In this document: piece by piece, positions 43,701-58,700 of the stretch
Layout: each line of letters begins with the position of its first letter
Position numbering within the stretch: the stretch's first letter is position 1
NCBI GenBank assembly: GCA_907163375.1
Contig: CAJQUW010008947.1
Span: 1 to 64,000 of the forward strand
Length of the DNA stretch: 64,000 nt
Reading direction: 5' to 3'
DNA from: Prostheceraeus crozeri
Lineage: Eukaryota > Platyhelminthes > Polycladida > Euryleptidae
Notes under the pieces: model-generated
Database searches by the model: none
Told to the model about the DNA's origin: nothing
What the model saw: only the letters and a program-made list of their open reading frames with translations
Program-made: the position numbers and the translations under genes

Positions 43701-46700
43701 TGACTGGAGTAACACGTTCGGCAAAACATTTCATCACACTTACATAAGATTGCTGTGATAAACTGCATATGCGTGCACATTTGTCTAAATATAAAAGAGA
43801 GGCTGTAAAGAATATGTTATAGTGATAATATAACGAGCACATCTATGAGTCAGATGGTTGTGACTTAGCTATGTGTCAGCTGTAGTATTCCTGTATTTCA
43901 GTGAAATAAAGGCTTTCCTTTTCTTCACTCTCAGAAAGGTGAATCAAAAATCTTACCTCGTGCAGCCATTGATAAACTGACACACATAAAAGTAGAATTC
44001 AAAAACAATTCTTTGATGTTTGGTCCCAGTTGTTTACAGGTCATACCTAAGCGAGTGCTCAGGAATTCCATAACCGCATAAGCTTCAGATGGTCGCCGTC
44101 CTCGAAATTTATGAAGATGTGGAAGATTCCCATACATTTCAGCATCTACATCTTCCATTCGTTTTGGTAATCCCATCAGAGGAATTGATAATAACACAGA
44201 AACTACACTTATTCCGATGAAACCAACCCACCAATTCTCACCGAAATAATTCTCATAGATCGGTTTTCTGCAATGTGCAGAAACATTTTTCATTCAAGGA
44301 CAATAGCAAATAATATAATGCATGACATGCAGCTCAGTACTGGGTGTCAGTATAATCTTTCGAATAAATTAATCAATTACGGATTTAATAATTGGATGGA
44401 AAGAATAAAACTCGGGACGGAAAGATATGGCGTCATGAATTTATCAGTTATGATTGAAATAGTCAGAGACCGCTAGGTCCACACCGAATGCCTGAAATAA
44501 TCTCTATGATCGGGATGAAGAACATCATCATCTAAGTAGAATTTATCCAAATCATGTAAAGATCATGATCGCACAACGATTCAACTGACTTATACTAACA
44601 GTGGCACTGCAGCCCTACCTTTCGTCTTCGTGAAGGAAAGGAAATAAACTTCCAACGAAAGTTGTGTACTTTATTCCATTAGCTGATAATTATCAACTTC
44701 CATCTATCACTTCATCTCAATGTTATCCAAATATCAGTGCATGGCGGGCGGTTTTCAAAATGTAAAGATAGATCAGTTTCGGATCGGCTATTTGCTCAAT
44801 TGATGCTACTCAAATATAAATTTAAATAGAAATTGTATAGTGTATAGATGAAGTTGCGCGATAGTTCATGTAATTTTCGGTCGCTTGTTAACTTCGACAT
44901 CTTTGATATTGCAAAAGATATGAAATTTTATATACAACAAGTGTTGATGTAGTTGAACAATCCTAGCGGAAACTGCAGCGATCTGCGTCTGCTTCTGGTA
45001 TCAATATCTCTCGAATGCATTTTACTTTGGACTTGACCCGCCTTACTGGTTCGGGTTGTTGCCGCTGATTATTCAAAACATCTATTCTAGGCATAAAAAA
45101 GAGCGAGACACCCACTTCTACAGCACATAGTGCACAAAGTAAAACTCAGAGTATCTGGAAGGACTAGGTGAAATATGAAATTGATAGCAGCACACGGGAA
45201 GTAATTTGATATAGCCATTTTTCAAAATAATTGAGCATTCCCTTTTTCTTTAAAGCCGAAATGTAAATATATTCAGGTAAAATAACAGGTACCCAACGTT
45301 TCGATCGTCTTGACCTTTATCAAGGGTTACACCATTTCGAAAAGACAGGATGCTTGACAAGCTTTCAAATAGCAAAATGGAATGCGGTATTAAATTGAAT
45401 GACCGCTCACTGCCTCAATGTAGTTTGTGTTTTCGGTTTACAGTTGGTTTCAGTAAATCGATGAAATTAGATGTAACAAGGCAAACATGAAACCAATGCC
45501 AAAGAATATGTCATTTATTATATCAAATAATCGTGTTTGGAAAATTGAGCATAGTAACTGAAGATGTAAAAAATCGCAGCTTCGGTTCGGTTTTCGATTA
45601 ACCGCTGTGCATTAGCAAATACCATTATGTTTGTTCGTTCACATAACTCCATGTACCTAACTATAATTTTGAAGTTGTGGCACCATGCTTCGGATGTTAA
45701 TATGTATGGCAACATAATAGGATGACATTGAAAAATTTCCACTATCATGCACAAATTTGCTTACCCAATTTCTGTAGGAAAGCGAACATGCTGGTTGGGT
45801 ACTCTTCAGAGCAGGGATCATGTGGTCATGACTTCTTCACGAGATGAATGAAATATAAAGTGAGATCGATTTCTTCATCCTGATTATGGAGATTGTTCAA
45901 GATGTGCGGTGAGGGACGTCACTTTGTCGACTTATAGGTTTGAAGTCTCTCTTAAGCACTTTTAGTGATGCTTACTGGTTTTTACTGTTTCAATCATACC
46001 TTCAAAATTCACCAATTAAAAAATTCAAGCAGCTGTGTTGCATTTCTTCCACTGATTCATATGCTTGGTTTCATATGCTTCATATTGGTTCATATGCTTG
46101 GTATTCCAGTAACACAATAAAATGTCAGTCAATCGATTGAGTGATACAACCAACGATCTCTGATGCTTGTTATTTTTTATGCAATGTTTTTGTTACATGT
46201 TGTCACATTGCATATGACAGCAGAGTTTTATTTGTTAATACATAGTTATGAGCAGGTGGTTAAATAGTAATGAAGAGGAAAATATAGCTATTTTAGAGAA
46301 TTGAGCGCATTTCGCGAAATTCGCGAAATTAAAGGTCGCAAAAATTTCCCGGTTTACAGTTCTTATCAGCAAACATCTTTTGAAGAGCCTATGTTAATGA
46401 GCTCGTTGAATACTTTGAGAAGCATATTAGCTTCTATAGCAAGGTTATGGGCGAGGATCATCCTCTATATTTTGTTGACAATCTTCCTGATAAAATGAAT
46501 TTTGACGTACTGTAAAGTTCCATTACACAGCGGAGATAAGAAATGCAATTCAGTGTGTGGCATCGGATGAGCGCAAAAATGTGATTGCGGATGGGGATCT
46601 TTTGCAAATCGACGTGAGCTATCAATTGTCTTATTTGAAACGTTGACTTATTGATAAATAAAGAGAAAAAATATTGCCTTATATCATCATCAGTGACATA

Positions 46701-49700
46701 TTGAAAAATAAAATGAAGATACGCATTAGAATGTCTATGCATGATTCCATGGTTTCCATAGACTAGTAGATACACAATCTAGTAAAAATAATTCCACATG
46801 AAATTCTTCTATATTACAACAGGTCTCTGGCAACTATAAAAGCAGCTAGCGCTTTTCAAATAATTGCTGAGAGCATGTTTATTTACTAGTATTTTATGAA
46901 TAGATTATTGATTCAAATTTATGTTTATGATTAATGATTTGTCCTACTTCACCTAAGAATGATAATGCTAATTAAGAAAGACATTAGCCAGTTACATTAG
47001 GAAAATCAGCAATGTGGAAGAATGATCATGGGAAAAATTACAGTAATTTTATCACAATGAAATCACTATATTTGAAAGGCCCCATGAGATCAAATCGCAT
47101 TTCAGAATATATTGAATGCAAGGAAAGGCGACATCAATGAATGGGAAGAGATCTCTGGCGGCAGATATTACAGGTGCTCACATCACGCGTCGGAGATGTG
47201 GACAAGTTACAAGAATTGAGGAGATCTACTTCTCAAGCTAGCACCTTATTTGCACTGTCAATTGTCGAGAGAGAAATCCGATTACAAAGTTCAAGCATGT
47301 TTGTTCAAGTCTTCAATTACAATCAACAACTTTCCCTACAACTTTCCCATATTATTAGCAGTAAAAATTGAAGAATTATACAGAATTTATCTCGGATATA
47401 ACGACGGAGTGTAAATTGGCAAAGCAAAAGCATAGAAAGAGGCAACTTACGTGTTGATGTATGACGGATTAAGAGTTTTCGTCATTGCATATCCAGCTGC
47501 GACACCGATTAGATGAGCGAAGTAAAAGAAGCCTGAAATTAACCGACGAGTGTGTACTGTAACCTTGGACCAGAGCGAGTTTCTGATCGACTTGTCACAA
47601 ATTGATATACACTCGAATGACTATTACTTGTCTCCTTATCTTTCTATCTCTACACTTTAGTCTGCGGCTACGATCACAAAATTCTTACTGAAAATTTATG
47701 CGCAGAGATTCGGCATTCTGCATAAATCCGCAATTGCAATTTTTTGATATTTTTATTGATTGAACAAAGCAACTAGCCTGGATCGCGATGGCGGTTACTG
47801 AGCAATGGAGTGCATTCACAAGTCCCATACAGCTTCAATGCATTGATTACGGCAAAATCATAAAGGATCTTATCAGGTCTAGATAATCAGGGATTGTACT
47901 GTAGATTCGAGTTCTACCAGCCGTGCAACTTTAACATGGCAATTTGATCCAGCATTTATCTTATTTCATTAATTTTGTGATAAAACCTGTCGGCAGCCAA
48001 AATTACGCCTTTGGTTCAGTGTTTACCGTTGCTGCTTGCTCAACGCAGCAAGTAATGCAGTGCTATGTTTGATAGCCTTCCGTCATGAATCAAGGATTCG
48101 AATACAAGATCTTCTCAAATCAGAGATTTCTAAGTCACATGTTGATCGCTTCGTTGTACATTACCGTGCATTTTGTGAAGTCTGCTATCTCGATGAGACT
48201 TAGAGTACTGCAGGTGGAAATAACTTGGGGATGACGATAGTGCACGAGTGAATTTTCCAAGAGTTGCAGTATCCAGGAGGCGAATAATGGGTGCCAACAG
48301 CTGTTTGATTAGTTTAATATTTTTGAAGTTGCTGAAAAAGCTGAAATAATTTAGTATATAAGCTCCATTTGAACGTCAAATCCTTTTTTGCATTTGAGAT
48401 ATTTTCAAAGTTTGTCTTCACGTTCAAGGTTTGAAAATGTGACAATGAATCGCATTAAAGCGAAGATATGAATAATTATACTTTGAAATGGTTCATGAAA
48501 GTATGACAAATTTGAAGGCAAGGCTGTTGCTATTTCAATTAAAAACAAACCAGGAGCATCATGAGATGTACATTTGTAAAACTACGAATCTAGTGCTTCG
48601 CTAGCCTTGGTGGTTCAACCATTCGATGACTAGGTTCGATTCCCTGTAAGCCCATTATCGTGGCTGTGCCAGAAGCAAGGCACAATAATATATCTATTTA
48701 GACTCTTAAAAGTCAGAAGCATTGAATTGTTAACATTTAATGACACTTTGTCTTACTGTTAATATAATCGATTCGACTGTGGATGTCCTAACGTCCGCAG
48801 AAGCATTTCGATAATTACGTATTACCTCAGCCTAACTGTCTACAGAGTCCTGTCTGTAGAGTCCGTCTGTGACATACTCTGAGAGGTTATAGTTGCTGCT
48901 AGTTTACTCCGTAGTTGTCTGCAGATTGAAGAATAAACCTGCCATTACATTATGCACTACAGCTGAGGGAAAATTTAGATCCATTGAAAATCATTTATGT
49001 ATTAAACACTTACCAAAGTTGATGCTTGATTTTTTTGATTGTCCAGAATTTTCATCAATGTACCGAATACCTAGTGAGTATATTGGAGCAGATCCAACAC
49101 CTAGCAAGAAGCTAGCAACCCACATCATCCAGATGAACCAATCGGTTAAACTAGAGCAGGACTGCTCCTGAACGAGAGCATTTGGGCATAATCTTTCGGT
49201 TAGATTAGGAAATTGTGAAATAGATTTGATCTTATTTTGAAAAAGAGATGGAATGCAAAATATGGCACTTCCTAATGCAAGAATAAGCATTCCTGCGCCC
49301 ATGAATCTTGGTTTTCGGCTATTGCTGCCAAAAAATGACATTGGAAGAACAGAAACAAATACGCCAAGGTAATAACAAGAAGAAATAAATGCACTTCTGG
49401 TTGAATCGACACTGAACCGCTTCTCTGCGGTTTCCACGACATTGTTAATTAGACCACTTGAGACAATTCCCTGCAAAGAAAATTTTCACTTTTAGTTGAT
49501 TGAAAACCAATGAAGCTGAGTAAAAATGATGGTACAAGCTGGTGATCTTTGCCCAGGACTACAAAATGATGGTTTTTACTTTATCTAAAGTTCGCTAGAT
49601 GAATCAATCTTCACAAAGCGTCAGACACGAGTAGTTGAGGATGTTTTCTACCCTCATTCAAATAATCAGGTAAATCGGGCAAGTGCTTTTTAATTTGGAG

Positions 49701-52700
49701 ATGGTACCCTGAAAGTGGGGATGTCAGCTGCTTGACCTGATAGCAAAAACGGCAGCCTCATCTTCAGTTTGAGCATTGAGCAGATGAGACTTAAGGTCAA
49801 CAGATTAATTTCGCGACAACTCGTGAAGCCACAATGAACTAGGCCCCATCCACATCCTCTGCACAAATACGTGCAATCGTAAAAGAGTTTGTGTGAGTGG
49901 CTAGCCGAGGGAAATTTGAAATAGCCACCGATGAGACGAAGATGGAAAGGGTGCAATTATTACACGAGTAATAATAATGCATCGAACAGACGAAGTCAGA
50001 TCAAGCTGCTTAGCTGCGACATCGCTGCACTTCACGTTATCGTCTTCAATAAGTATACATGCATGTACAGTACGATTTGTATAATTTTTTGTGCGTAGAA
50101 AGAAAATGTCCTCAACAACGTGCATCAGACGTTTTTGATGATTGATTTACTTTCACGGATTTAGGACAATTTTGAAAAGCTGCGAAGATAACTCACAAGA
50201 ATCAAAATGATAAGATAGAGAATGATAATTCTTTTACTCTCGTTCATGGGGCAGGACTGAATATACAAATATGTGTGAATCTTTGCGGAAGCGGTCAAGA
50301 GCTGAAAGGACGTGATTTTTATTCTATGATTGACTTATTTTATGATTGTTTTACTGACTTTCATTTTATATTTCATGTTTCTGTCTGCTCTTTCTTCACT
50401 CACTGTAATATTTCATTTATTCAGCTCAATTTTTGTTTATTTATGTCATTTCATTAACATTCATTTCCTCATGCGCATATTTTCTATTTTTTCTTCACTA
50501 TCAATCTCCTCACGACATCATCCCTTCTAATTTCGTTTTCTTACAACGTCATTTTTATTCATCGCCTGCCACTTCGATTTCTATGATTCGTCATTGTCTG
50601 CCTCGATGTATCATGCATGGCCTTGCAATCGAGATATTTTGCTGACGCCAAATCCGACGTCAAAGAAAAGCTTCGATTTTTGTGAAGCCTACTGACCAAA
50701 CTGACATTTATGAAATAAAAATGCTCTCTAAAATAGTCTTTTGAGAGCAAGGTTTCACATGGAACATTGTTTATCAAATTAAGCCACGACTTTGAAAATG
50801 GTTCTGTGCAACATTTTTGTGCAAATGTTTTTGAAACTTTCTGTATTTATTCATAATACACTGACGTAATACTCTAACACAATACATGCGTATATAAACG
50901 TACATGCATACATACATAATTCACTAACTTCATTTCATGGACTTTGAGTCTACTGTTTAACTTTGCGGTTTAGCTTTTGTATTGATGACTTTCATTCTTA
51001 AAAATATACACTTGCTTACTTATAGTATTCTCTCAATAACCGGATAATGTGGGGGAAATGTCAATTTACATCATTTCTATAGCTTTACGTCTTTTTACTA
51101 TTATTACAATAAATCAAAAATTTGATGTTCCATTTCAAGTATCTACCGTAAAATGTGCGATGTCTTGCTGGTATCAAAACATGTAATTTCGTTTAACACT
51201 GTGCAAGTCATTTATGCATTATACTTTTTTGATGGCACTGTGCTACTTTCAGGGTTGCACTAAGTCATTAAATCTTGATAGAGCACAGTTCAATACCAAG
51301 CGCGTGTCAATACGCATAACGCACCTATCGCAGTGATAACCAGGCATGTCCATGGGATGAGTTTCTTCCCAGACCACGGGATTTACCAGTTATCGACCCA
51401 TGGGAGTCCCACTAGTCCATGAACTTTAAGCAATCATTTTCAATAGAGCAGCGCATCAGTCTGCACACAATTTGCATATTCATATCAGGCTAAACTGTAA
51501 AGATAATTTTTCATGTGCACAACATGGATGCTTTATTGTCATTAAGCTGCTGAAAAACGTTAAAGGCTTTTTAGGATAACCGCTTCTAAAGAATTCACTC
51601 TGAATACCAGAGTCAATCTGAGGAGCGTTTAACATATACAGCGATCGTTACGAAACTTTTCATGTGGGCAAAATAGGATATTATTTGACTACATCGATGC
51701 CCGTTAGCAGTGCATATCCGGGTAGGCCTTCCTTTCATGTTTCAAAGTCACTTGAAAAGTCGCGTGACATCGAAATTTTCCCATTATTATCGGCGAGTGT
51801 ACGCATGGTTACGTTATTTGCGTTATCGTCTATAATTATACAAACATGAAGTCCTATTCAAATGAGCTTTACAGCTAGATAGGACCACTATTTTTATTAA
51901 CTCATGTACTATATTTTGTAGCGATCGGTTGAGCTTGAGAGTTCCAAAGATAACTGTCAGTTTTTGTGGTAAACATCTTAACACGATCCATTTTGCTCTC
52001 CGATTGACAAGCTTGATAAACCAATGTGCTTTCAGCATTCAAAATGTGAAAACGAACCCAAATAATATATTTTATAATATTTTTCCTAAGCCCATAGGGG
52101 ACCCAACGAGCCCATCCCAGGTCCATCGGGGACGGATCGCTATGCATGCAATAATACCTATTCATTTATATATACAATTCAAAATCTGATACTAAAATTT
52201 AGCATTGAGACACTGCAAGACCGGGACATGCATCCCTCCAGAAAGACACTTTCAGGACGCCGGTGTGCCGTGCTTAAGTTACTCCCTATCAAAGTTACTC
52301 CCCAGTAACTTAGACCTAGGCTAAAGTTGCTCCCCCTAGGAACAAGTTGCTCCCCAGTAATTTTTTGGTAAAACATTTTTTGATTTCCATCAATACTGTA
52401 CGTATGATTTCCACACAAAACTTGTTAAAATATAGCTCTATGTGTCGGAGAAGCGACCATTGTCAGTAAATTAGGCTGATAAAAGTTGTGTTTAAGCAGC
52501 ATTAGGTTCCACTAAATTAGGAATTCAAACTGCTATACTTACTGGGGAGTAACTTTGGTCAGAGAGTTAAGTGATGTTAAGTCAGAGTGTTGTGATGAGA
52601 TAAGTCAATTTCAATTTTCTCAATATTATGTGACAGTTCATCATAAATGTCAAATTCAATTCTCTCGCTATGCATTAGAGGTTATGCAATTTTCAATTCA

Positions 52701-55700
52701 CTCCGTGGATGGTTATCTAAAAATGAAACCATTCAAAGCCTGCATGCAGTAACATGATAAAATTAGAACTAATATTAACGTTAAGGCTGTTGTGTCTTCT
52801 GTGTCTGACATTTGCGCAATTATCATCTACACGTGCAGTGTTATTAATAGTTTTACAAATTATATGTAACTCAATTAACGTCTCATGCTCCTCAAGTATA
52901 ATGCTACACAACAAGATGACATTATTCGTGTACCGAAGCGGCTGGTACAAAATGGCGCTGTTTACAAATTCAAGAAATTGTGGCGTTTGGCACAAGATGT
53001 TTATAGTTCTAATTACAAATCCGTTTCCACAATAGAAATCAGGTATGAGCAGCATTGTAAGGTGCATAAATGAACTCTACTTTTTTCAAATTCTGTAAAA
53101 TATTTTTTATAGTATTTGATATTTTGTAAATTGAATTTGTGAATTGAAGCTCACCCTTGAATTCAATTTACACTTAAATGCACAAATCATAATTATTGAA
53201 ATGATTCAAACAGCTATTTATAGATACATAGCTTATATAGAGTCTTCCATCATAAGAGACTATTTCAAATTATATTCTACAGGACTAGTCGTTAAAGCGA
53301 AAAAGAATAATCACCATTGCTTTTCACACATTATTTGTGAGGAAAATGACAACATACGTGTCTTCAACAAACAGCTGATTATCATGTCTCGATGACAACA
53401 ATCGACATATTGACACCAGTCGGTGCAACATAATATGTCTATTTGTATCAACTATTCATCTGCTCATGAAATGTGCTTCAGAAGTCTATCGAACATACTT
53501 CTTGGTTACATTCCTGTCTCGCTCTTATGTTTTTATTCGAAGGTTTTGGTGACCTACGAGGAATATTGGGAATTACTCGTACTTTTGGATAAAGCTGCGA
53601 CCGACAGAGAATTCCGTCCGCGGTTGCATAGCAATCAACCAATATTAGTTTAAAGCAGGGATACGGAAGCGGAAGCAGAAGCGATGGAAGCGATCGTTTT
53701 CATTGAAAGGGGAAGCGAATGCCCGACGATCGCTTCCGCTTCCGAAAGTGATAATAATTGCTGACGCAATTCGCGCGTCAGGGTGAGGCGAGGCACCTCT
53801 GACCTTTGACATTAAGTATTGATGTGAGTTAAGTAATAGTTGTCATATTTAGTGCTTACCCTACTACACCTGATTACAAATTGGCACCTAAATAGCACTA
53901 AATGTAGTTACTTCTAATTTTCTCACGATGATGAAAACGAAGGTCTATTATCTCAGAATCTCTCTTGGTTGTTGAATATTTTTCTACTACACACGTGTTG
54001 GGAAAAAATGGCGTTTTTATTTCACAATTTCCCAGAGGTCAAAATTTTCAGTAAATTTGAGAAATAATTGACTTTTTGGCAAGTCAAAAAAAATGCATAC
54101 AAGTCAGCTAGGGTTTACGACAGAAAGTTCGTGGAGACTGCGAAGTGTTGACGTCAGAACCTGTGACTCGTAAAAAAGTGGAAAATGAAGAATAAGGGGC
54201 CCGAAATAAGGAGGTGTGTGGTCCATATCCGGTCTACAATAATTGAAAGCGGAACTGGAAGCGGTTGAGTGGAAGCGGAAGCGAATAAAAATCAATCGCT
54301 TCCGCAGCCCTGGTTTAAAGTAAAATCACAATGCGGACCGACATTACGCTCATGAGATGCATATATCATACATTTATCTGACTTCCATGAAACATTAGCA
54401 TAAACAAATATCATCAAATACAACTGTCTTTTTTCATAAGTTTCTATTATTCGCTAAGGAACACACCTTCTCACTCGAAAAAGATAAATTGAAATCAGAA
54501 GATAAGAGAATTTCTTATCTAATGATAATATGCTATAGTGATTGTCTGCACTGTTTGATAGTTGCATAACTTCCTTGATAAATTGAATCATGATGCGTCT
54601 TGCATAGTTTCTTGGTTGTCATCAGTCATTTTACAAACAGCAGACATTTTTTGATTAATGAAATGTCAAACTTTTAATTGTATTGAAATTTCATTGATTT
54701 ATAAAGTACGTGTACTTAATTAGATAAAATTACTGTAATGTGCTTTAGCTGAACTTCTGACAACAAGCAACACATTCAGCATTCTTTGGAAATCTCCTTA
54801 AGCAATTGCAGTCATAAAGTAGTAGTAGTAATCGTAAATAATATATCATTATTATGCGTGTGCACACTGTATGCATAGGCGTGTATATAGAAAGCTATCA
54901 TCAGAAGTCGAAGACAGATCTAAAGATTGAAATTGCAGTTTCACTTTCACGGTAAGCATGGCGAGTATTTTTAGTGTTCAATTTTAGATTCACGTAATAG
55001 GCCAATGTACATGACATATCATGCGGCACAGACTATTGTATTAGTTTTCTATATTTACCCTCGAAAGCCCATTGACGAGGTCCTTTTGTATCAATGAGGT
55101 CGAAAAAATGACATATACCTATAGACAACAATGCAATGAGCAAAAATGCACAACTTGATTCGACGATGAGGAACTTCTAATCTGCGATTTGAGCAAGATC
55201 GAAGGGATCTAGTTTGTTGGCAGAACTTCAATAAGTTAGACAAATAAAATAGGATCATTCTTGTATTAATGAATTTGTATACCATGATTGAGGTTTTGTA
55301 CTTGACTACTGCTCGAATAGGCTGTCAACCCATTGCCTCAAACATCTTTTTCCTTATGACATGATCAGTCAGTCTAACTTGCAGAATTGTTTGCATGGTT
55401 TTGTGCAGCAGCTTGTCGATTCTATCAAGATTAGCAGACGAGCAAAATTCCCAAACACAAACACAGTATTCGATAAGGGGCAAAGTAAAATTTGTAGCAA
55501 ATATTTTACCACCTTCAAGGGTCAAGCATTTTCTTATTTCAGAAAGCACGTAAAGCCTTGGCCGTACCTTCTCACAAACATTGCCTATGTTATGCAGATT
55601 ATAGAGAGACTATCGTAGACTAGCAATGCAACCTCGTCTGCATCATTGTAAGAATGAAAAGGATAACTACATGCAAATTTATAATTTTGATTAAAACTAA

Positions 55701-58700
55701 AAGTTCTCCTAGAATACATACGATGCATGCTCGTATGTATGCATCCTTGGTAAAGACTGTTTTTTTTAACAATCTTCAGATAAAGAATTTCACCAGTTGA
55801 AACGATGAATAATCTTGACTGCCGAAATCTACTATAAAACAAACGCAATCAAATCTATGAATTATACAATTTAAATACAAGCACTACTATTCGGATACAC
55901 TTCAGACGTGATCTTTTGTTAATGCGATAGATCATCAAATGCTACGTTCATTATTCTAAAGTGACTTTTAGATCTGCATTGATATGCATATCGTCTAATC
56001 CATCACAATTGCATAATACTACGTCACGTACAATCTGGGTGTGATTGCTATTCTTTTCTCTGCAACTTTAGTGGCGAAACTGCATCGGCATTGCAGTTAA
56101 AAATGAATCAATTTTTTTTATACATTTGTTTATTATGTCAATTTATCGTGTTAGGTGGGTGATAAAAAATCGATCGATTAACTGCACCATCACAAGCAGC
56201 TTTTGACACATTGTTGAGTAAAATTTGCTCATTTAAAAGCAGAAGAAAATAGTAATGACTGCACGCCGTCGATTATTTTGGTGTTGAGTTGAGTATAGCG
56301 TTACAGTAGCCACACATCTGCGTCCTTCACAATGTGGAACAATTACACAATAGGCTCTACTTATTTCTCGAAAAGTTTTGTGCATTGACTGTAGTCGCAG
56401 TTTTTCGCTATGGAGTCACATGAAGGCTATCATTGCTCTGATGTTTCTCAACTTAAAGAAGCTGTCTGTTATATACTATAGTGAAGCATGTTTTATTTTT
56501 GGTTGACTAATTTTTAAAAAGATTCGCGTAATTCCAATAGGAGGATATTGTTACCCGATGTTGACTGATATTTTTCCTTTGTATTAAAAGTAAGTGCATG
56601 AGGAATTTATAATTTATTTTCAAACCAAATGTAATTTTTAATACCAATTGTTCTCTCGTAGTAATGGCTATAGTGTAATGCATACGTGTATATATAGGTT
56701 ATTTATGAATAGTTAACTATAATAAACATTTTGAGAGTTTGATACCGTATATTTTCTCTAACGATTTGTTGCGGAAGGGTAATAGTGTAGATGATTAAGA
56801 CATTGTGCATTTAGATGAAAATTGAATGTTCTTCAAGACTATAGTGTCCACTCGTCTGTGTGTAACAAAGTTGAGATTTCCCTTTTAAAGTAATTCTCCT
56901 TTCTTTTCCAAAAAGTCTCTTGCCTTCCCATATGGGTTGCATGATTTTGTAGGTCAAGCATTGGGTTATTTACGTTCTAGTTCACATTTACACTTCGTAG
57001 TATCATTCAACATCCTTGCTTGCAATCAAAGCAAAACCATTGCGCTCCTCTACATCAATTCAAATGCGAAATAGCTGAGACTTTATCTAGTAAGCAGATC
57101 ATCTACCGCAAGTTCAAACTCTGCATCTCGACACATCTTCAGCTTTTTGCACCAATTATCAAAATTATCAATTATGAGTTTACATCAACTGAAGACTACT
57201 GCACTGTTCAACTTAGAATGCAAAAAGCAGTCAAGACCGCAGCGCTATCGAACAGGTCACCAAAAATGCCAAACTTGTGAGTTAGTGTCGATAGTTGAGT
57301 AATGAGATAGTGTATAGGTGAGGAATTATGTAGAGAGCTCAATTTTCATTTTTTGGATGATCTGCTCAATAGAGAAAAGTCTTGGCTACTTTTCGTATGT
57401 GAATTTAATACTTTCGTAGCATTTAAAAGACCTGACCTGACCTGAACATTTCGGATGTTCGATTGCATTCTGTGGTTTCTTTGGATGAATTTGTAATTTT
57501 TCAAAGTTAAGTTCAACTTTGGCTGTGTTAAGAAGATATAACTAACCTAGACGATGATTTAAAACCCTGATCTCGTTACGACTCATGATGGAGGATGAAA
57601 CAGATTGCAAGGTTGTGTCCCTAAACGATTGTCGTACAAGCAATCATGAGTAGGAACTAGGAGACTTAGAAGTTAGAACGGTAGGTCTGTTGTATTTTCG
57701 AGTATTTTCCCCAAAAAAATCCGACACTCTATAATAATTAAGGACTAGAAAGGACATTGAAAACAATAGAATGTTGTGGACTTGCGTTGTCATGACGACG
57801 ACACTTAAGCGATGGCGGCTTCCAGTGGTTGACAATAGGAAGTTGCCTACAGCTTATCTGTCTACTTTGTAAATATAAACTTGTATTTTTAATTCTTCTG
57901 AAGATCTGGCTATCGTCGCCGAACCGAGCAACTGAAATTACCATCAACAAACAGCTGTTGTCCATTCTAGTCGCACTAACTTAAACAAAACGAAAAGTCG
58001 GATTTCTATCATTTTCCCTTTTTTCATTGCACGATGAAGTGCCGCTAAGTTTCTGGCAGTTGATCGTCCAATTATTGTGTCAATTCCTATTAAATCGGGA
58101 TATCTATTCTTTGCTATCTATTTCTGAATAGGGCAACAACTAGTCCGGGAGCTAGCGTGAAGTTGTGCAGGGAACGAGGTAGTACATAAAACTTTCACAT
58201 AGCATAGTACACCTCTAACCTACTGCAAAACTTCGCGTCTGCCGGATCAGATCATTTGCTTTTCAGAAATAGAGAGGATAACACAATCCTATGTATTTCC
58301 AGTGGTAAAATTGTGACATTTAAGGTGTTGACTCCATTTTTTCGAATTTTTGCTCATAAAAGTTACACAAATTGGTATTTTGTTGAACTGTTTATTATAG
58401 AAATCATCTACAGATCATGATCTTTCAAATGAGTTATCATTCAGTGACAGAGGATGAAGTAAAGTGTACAACAGACACTTTTCGTTAAAGTATATCAACA
58501 ATTTTCCTGAAATTTCTATGTTAAAATTTGCAGTTACACCAACGAAAAGTGTCTGTTTGTACACTTTACTTCATCCTCTGTCACTGAATGATAACTCATT
58601 TGAAAGATCATGATCTGTAGATGATTTCTATAATAAACAGTTCAACAAAATACCAATTTGTGTAACTTTTATGAGCAAAAATTCGAAAAAATGGAGTCAA

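Noticed and set aside
45265-45350. Penelope-like or other retroelement from a GTTTCGATCGTCTTGACC motif
   Set aside because: Motif too short; no coding remnant beside it.
48600-48700. Functional tRNA gene
   Set aside because: A- and B-box-like motifs are present, but no acceptor stem or anticodon arm pairs convincingly.
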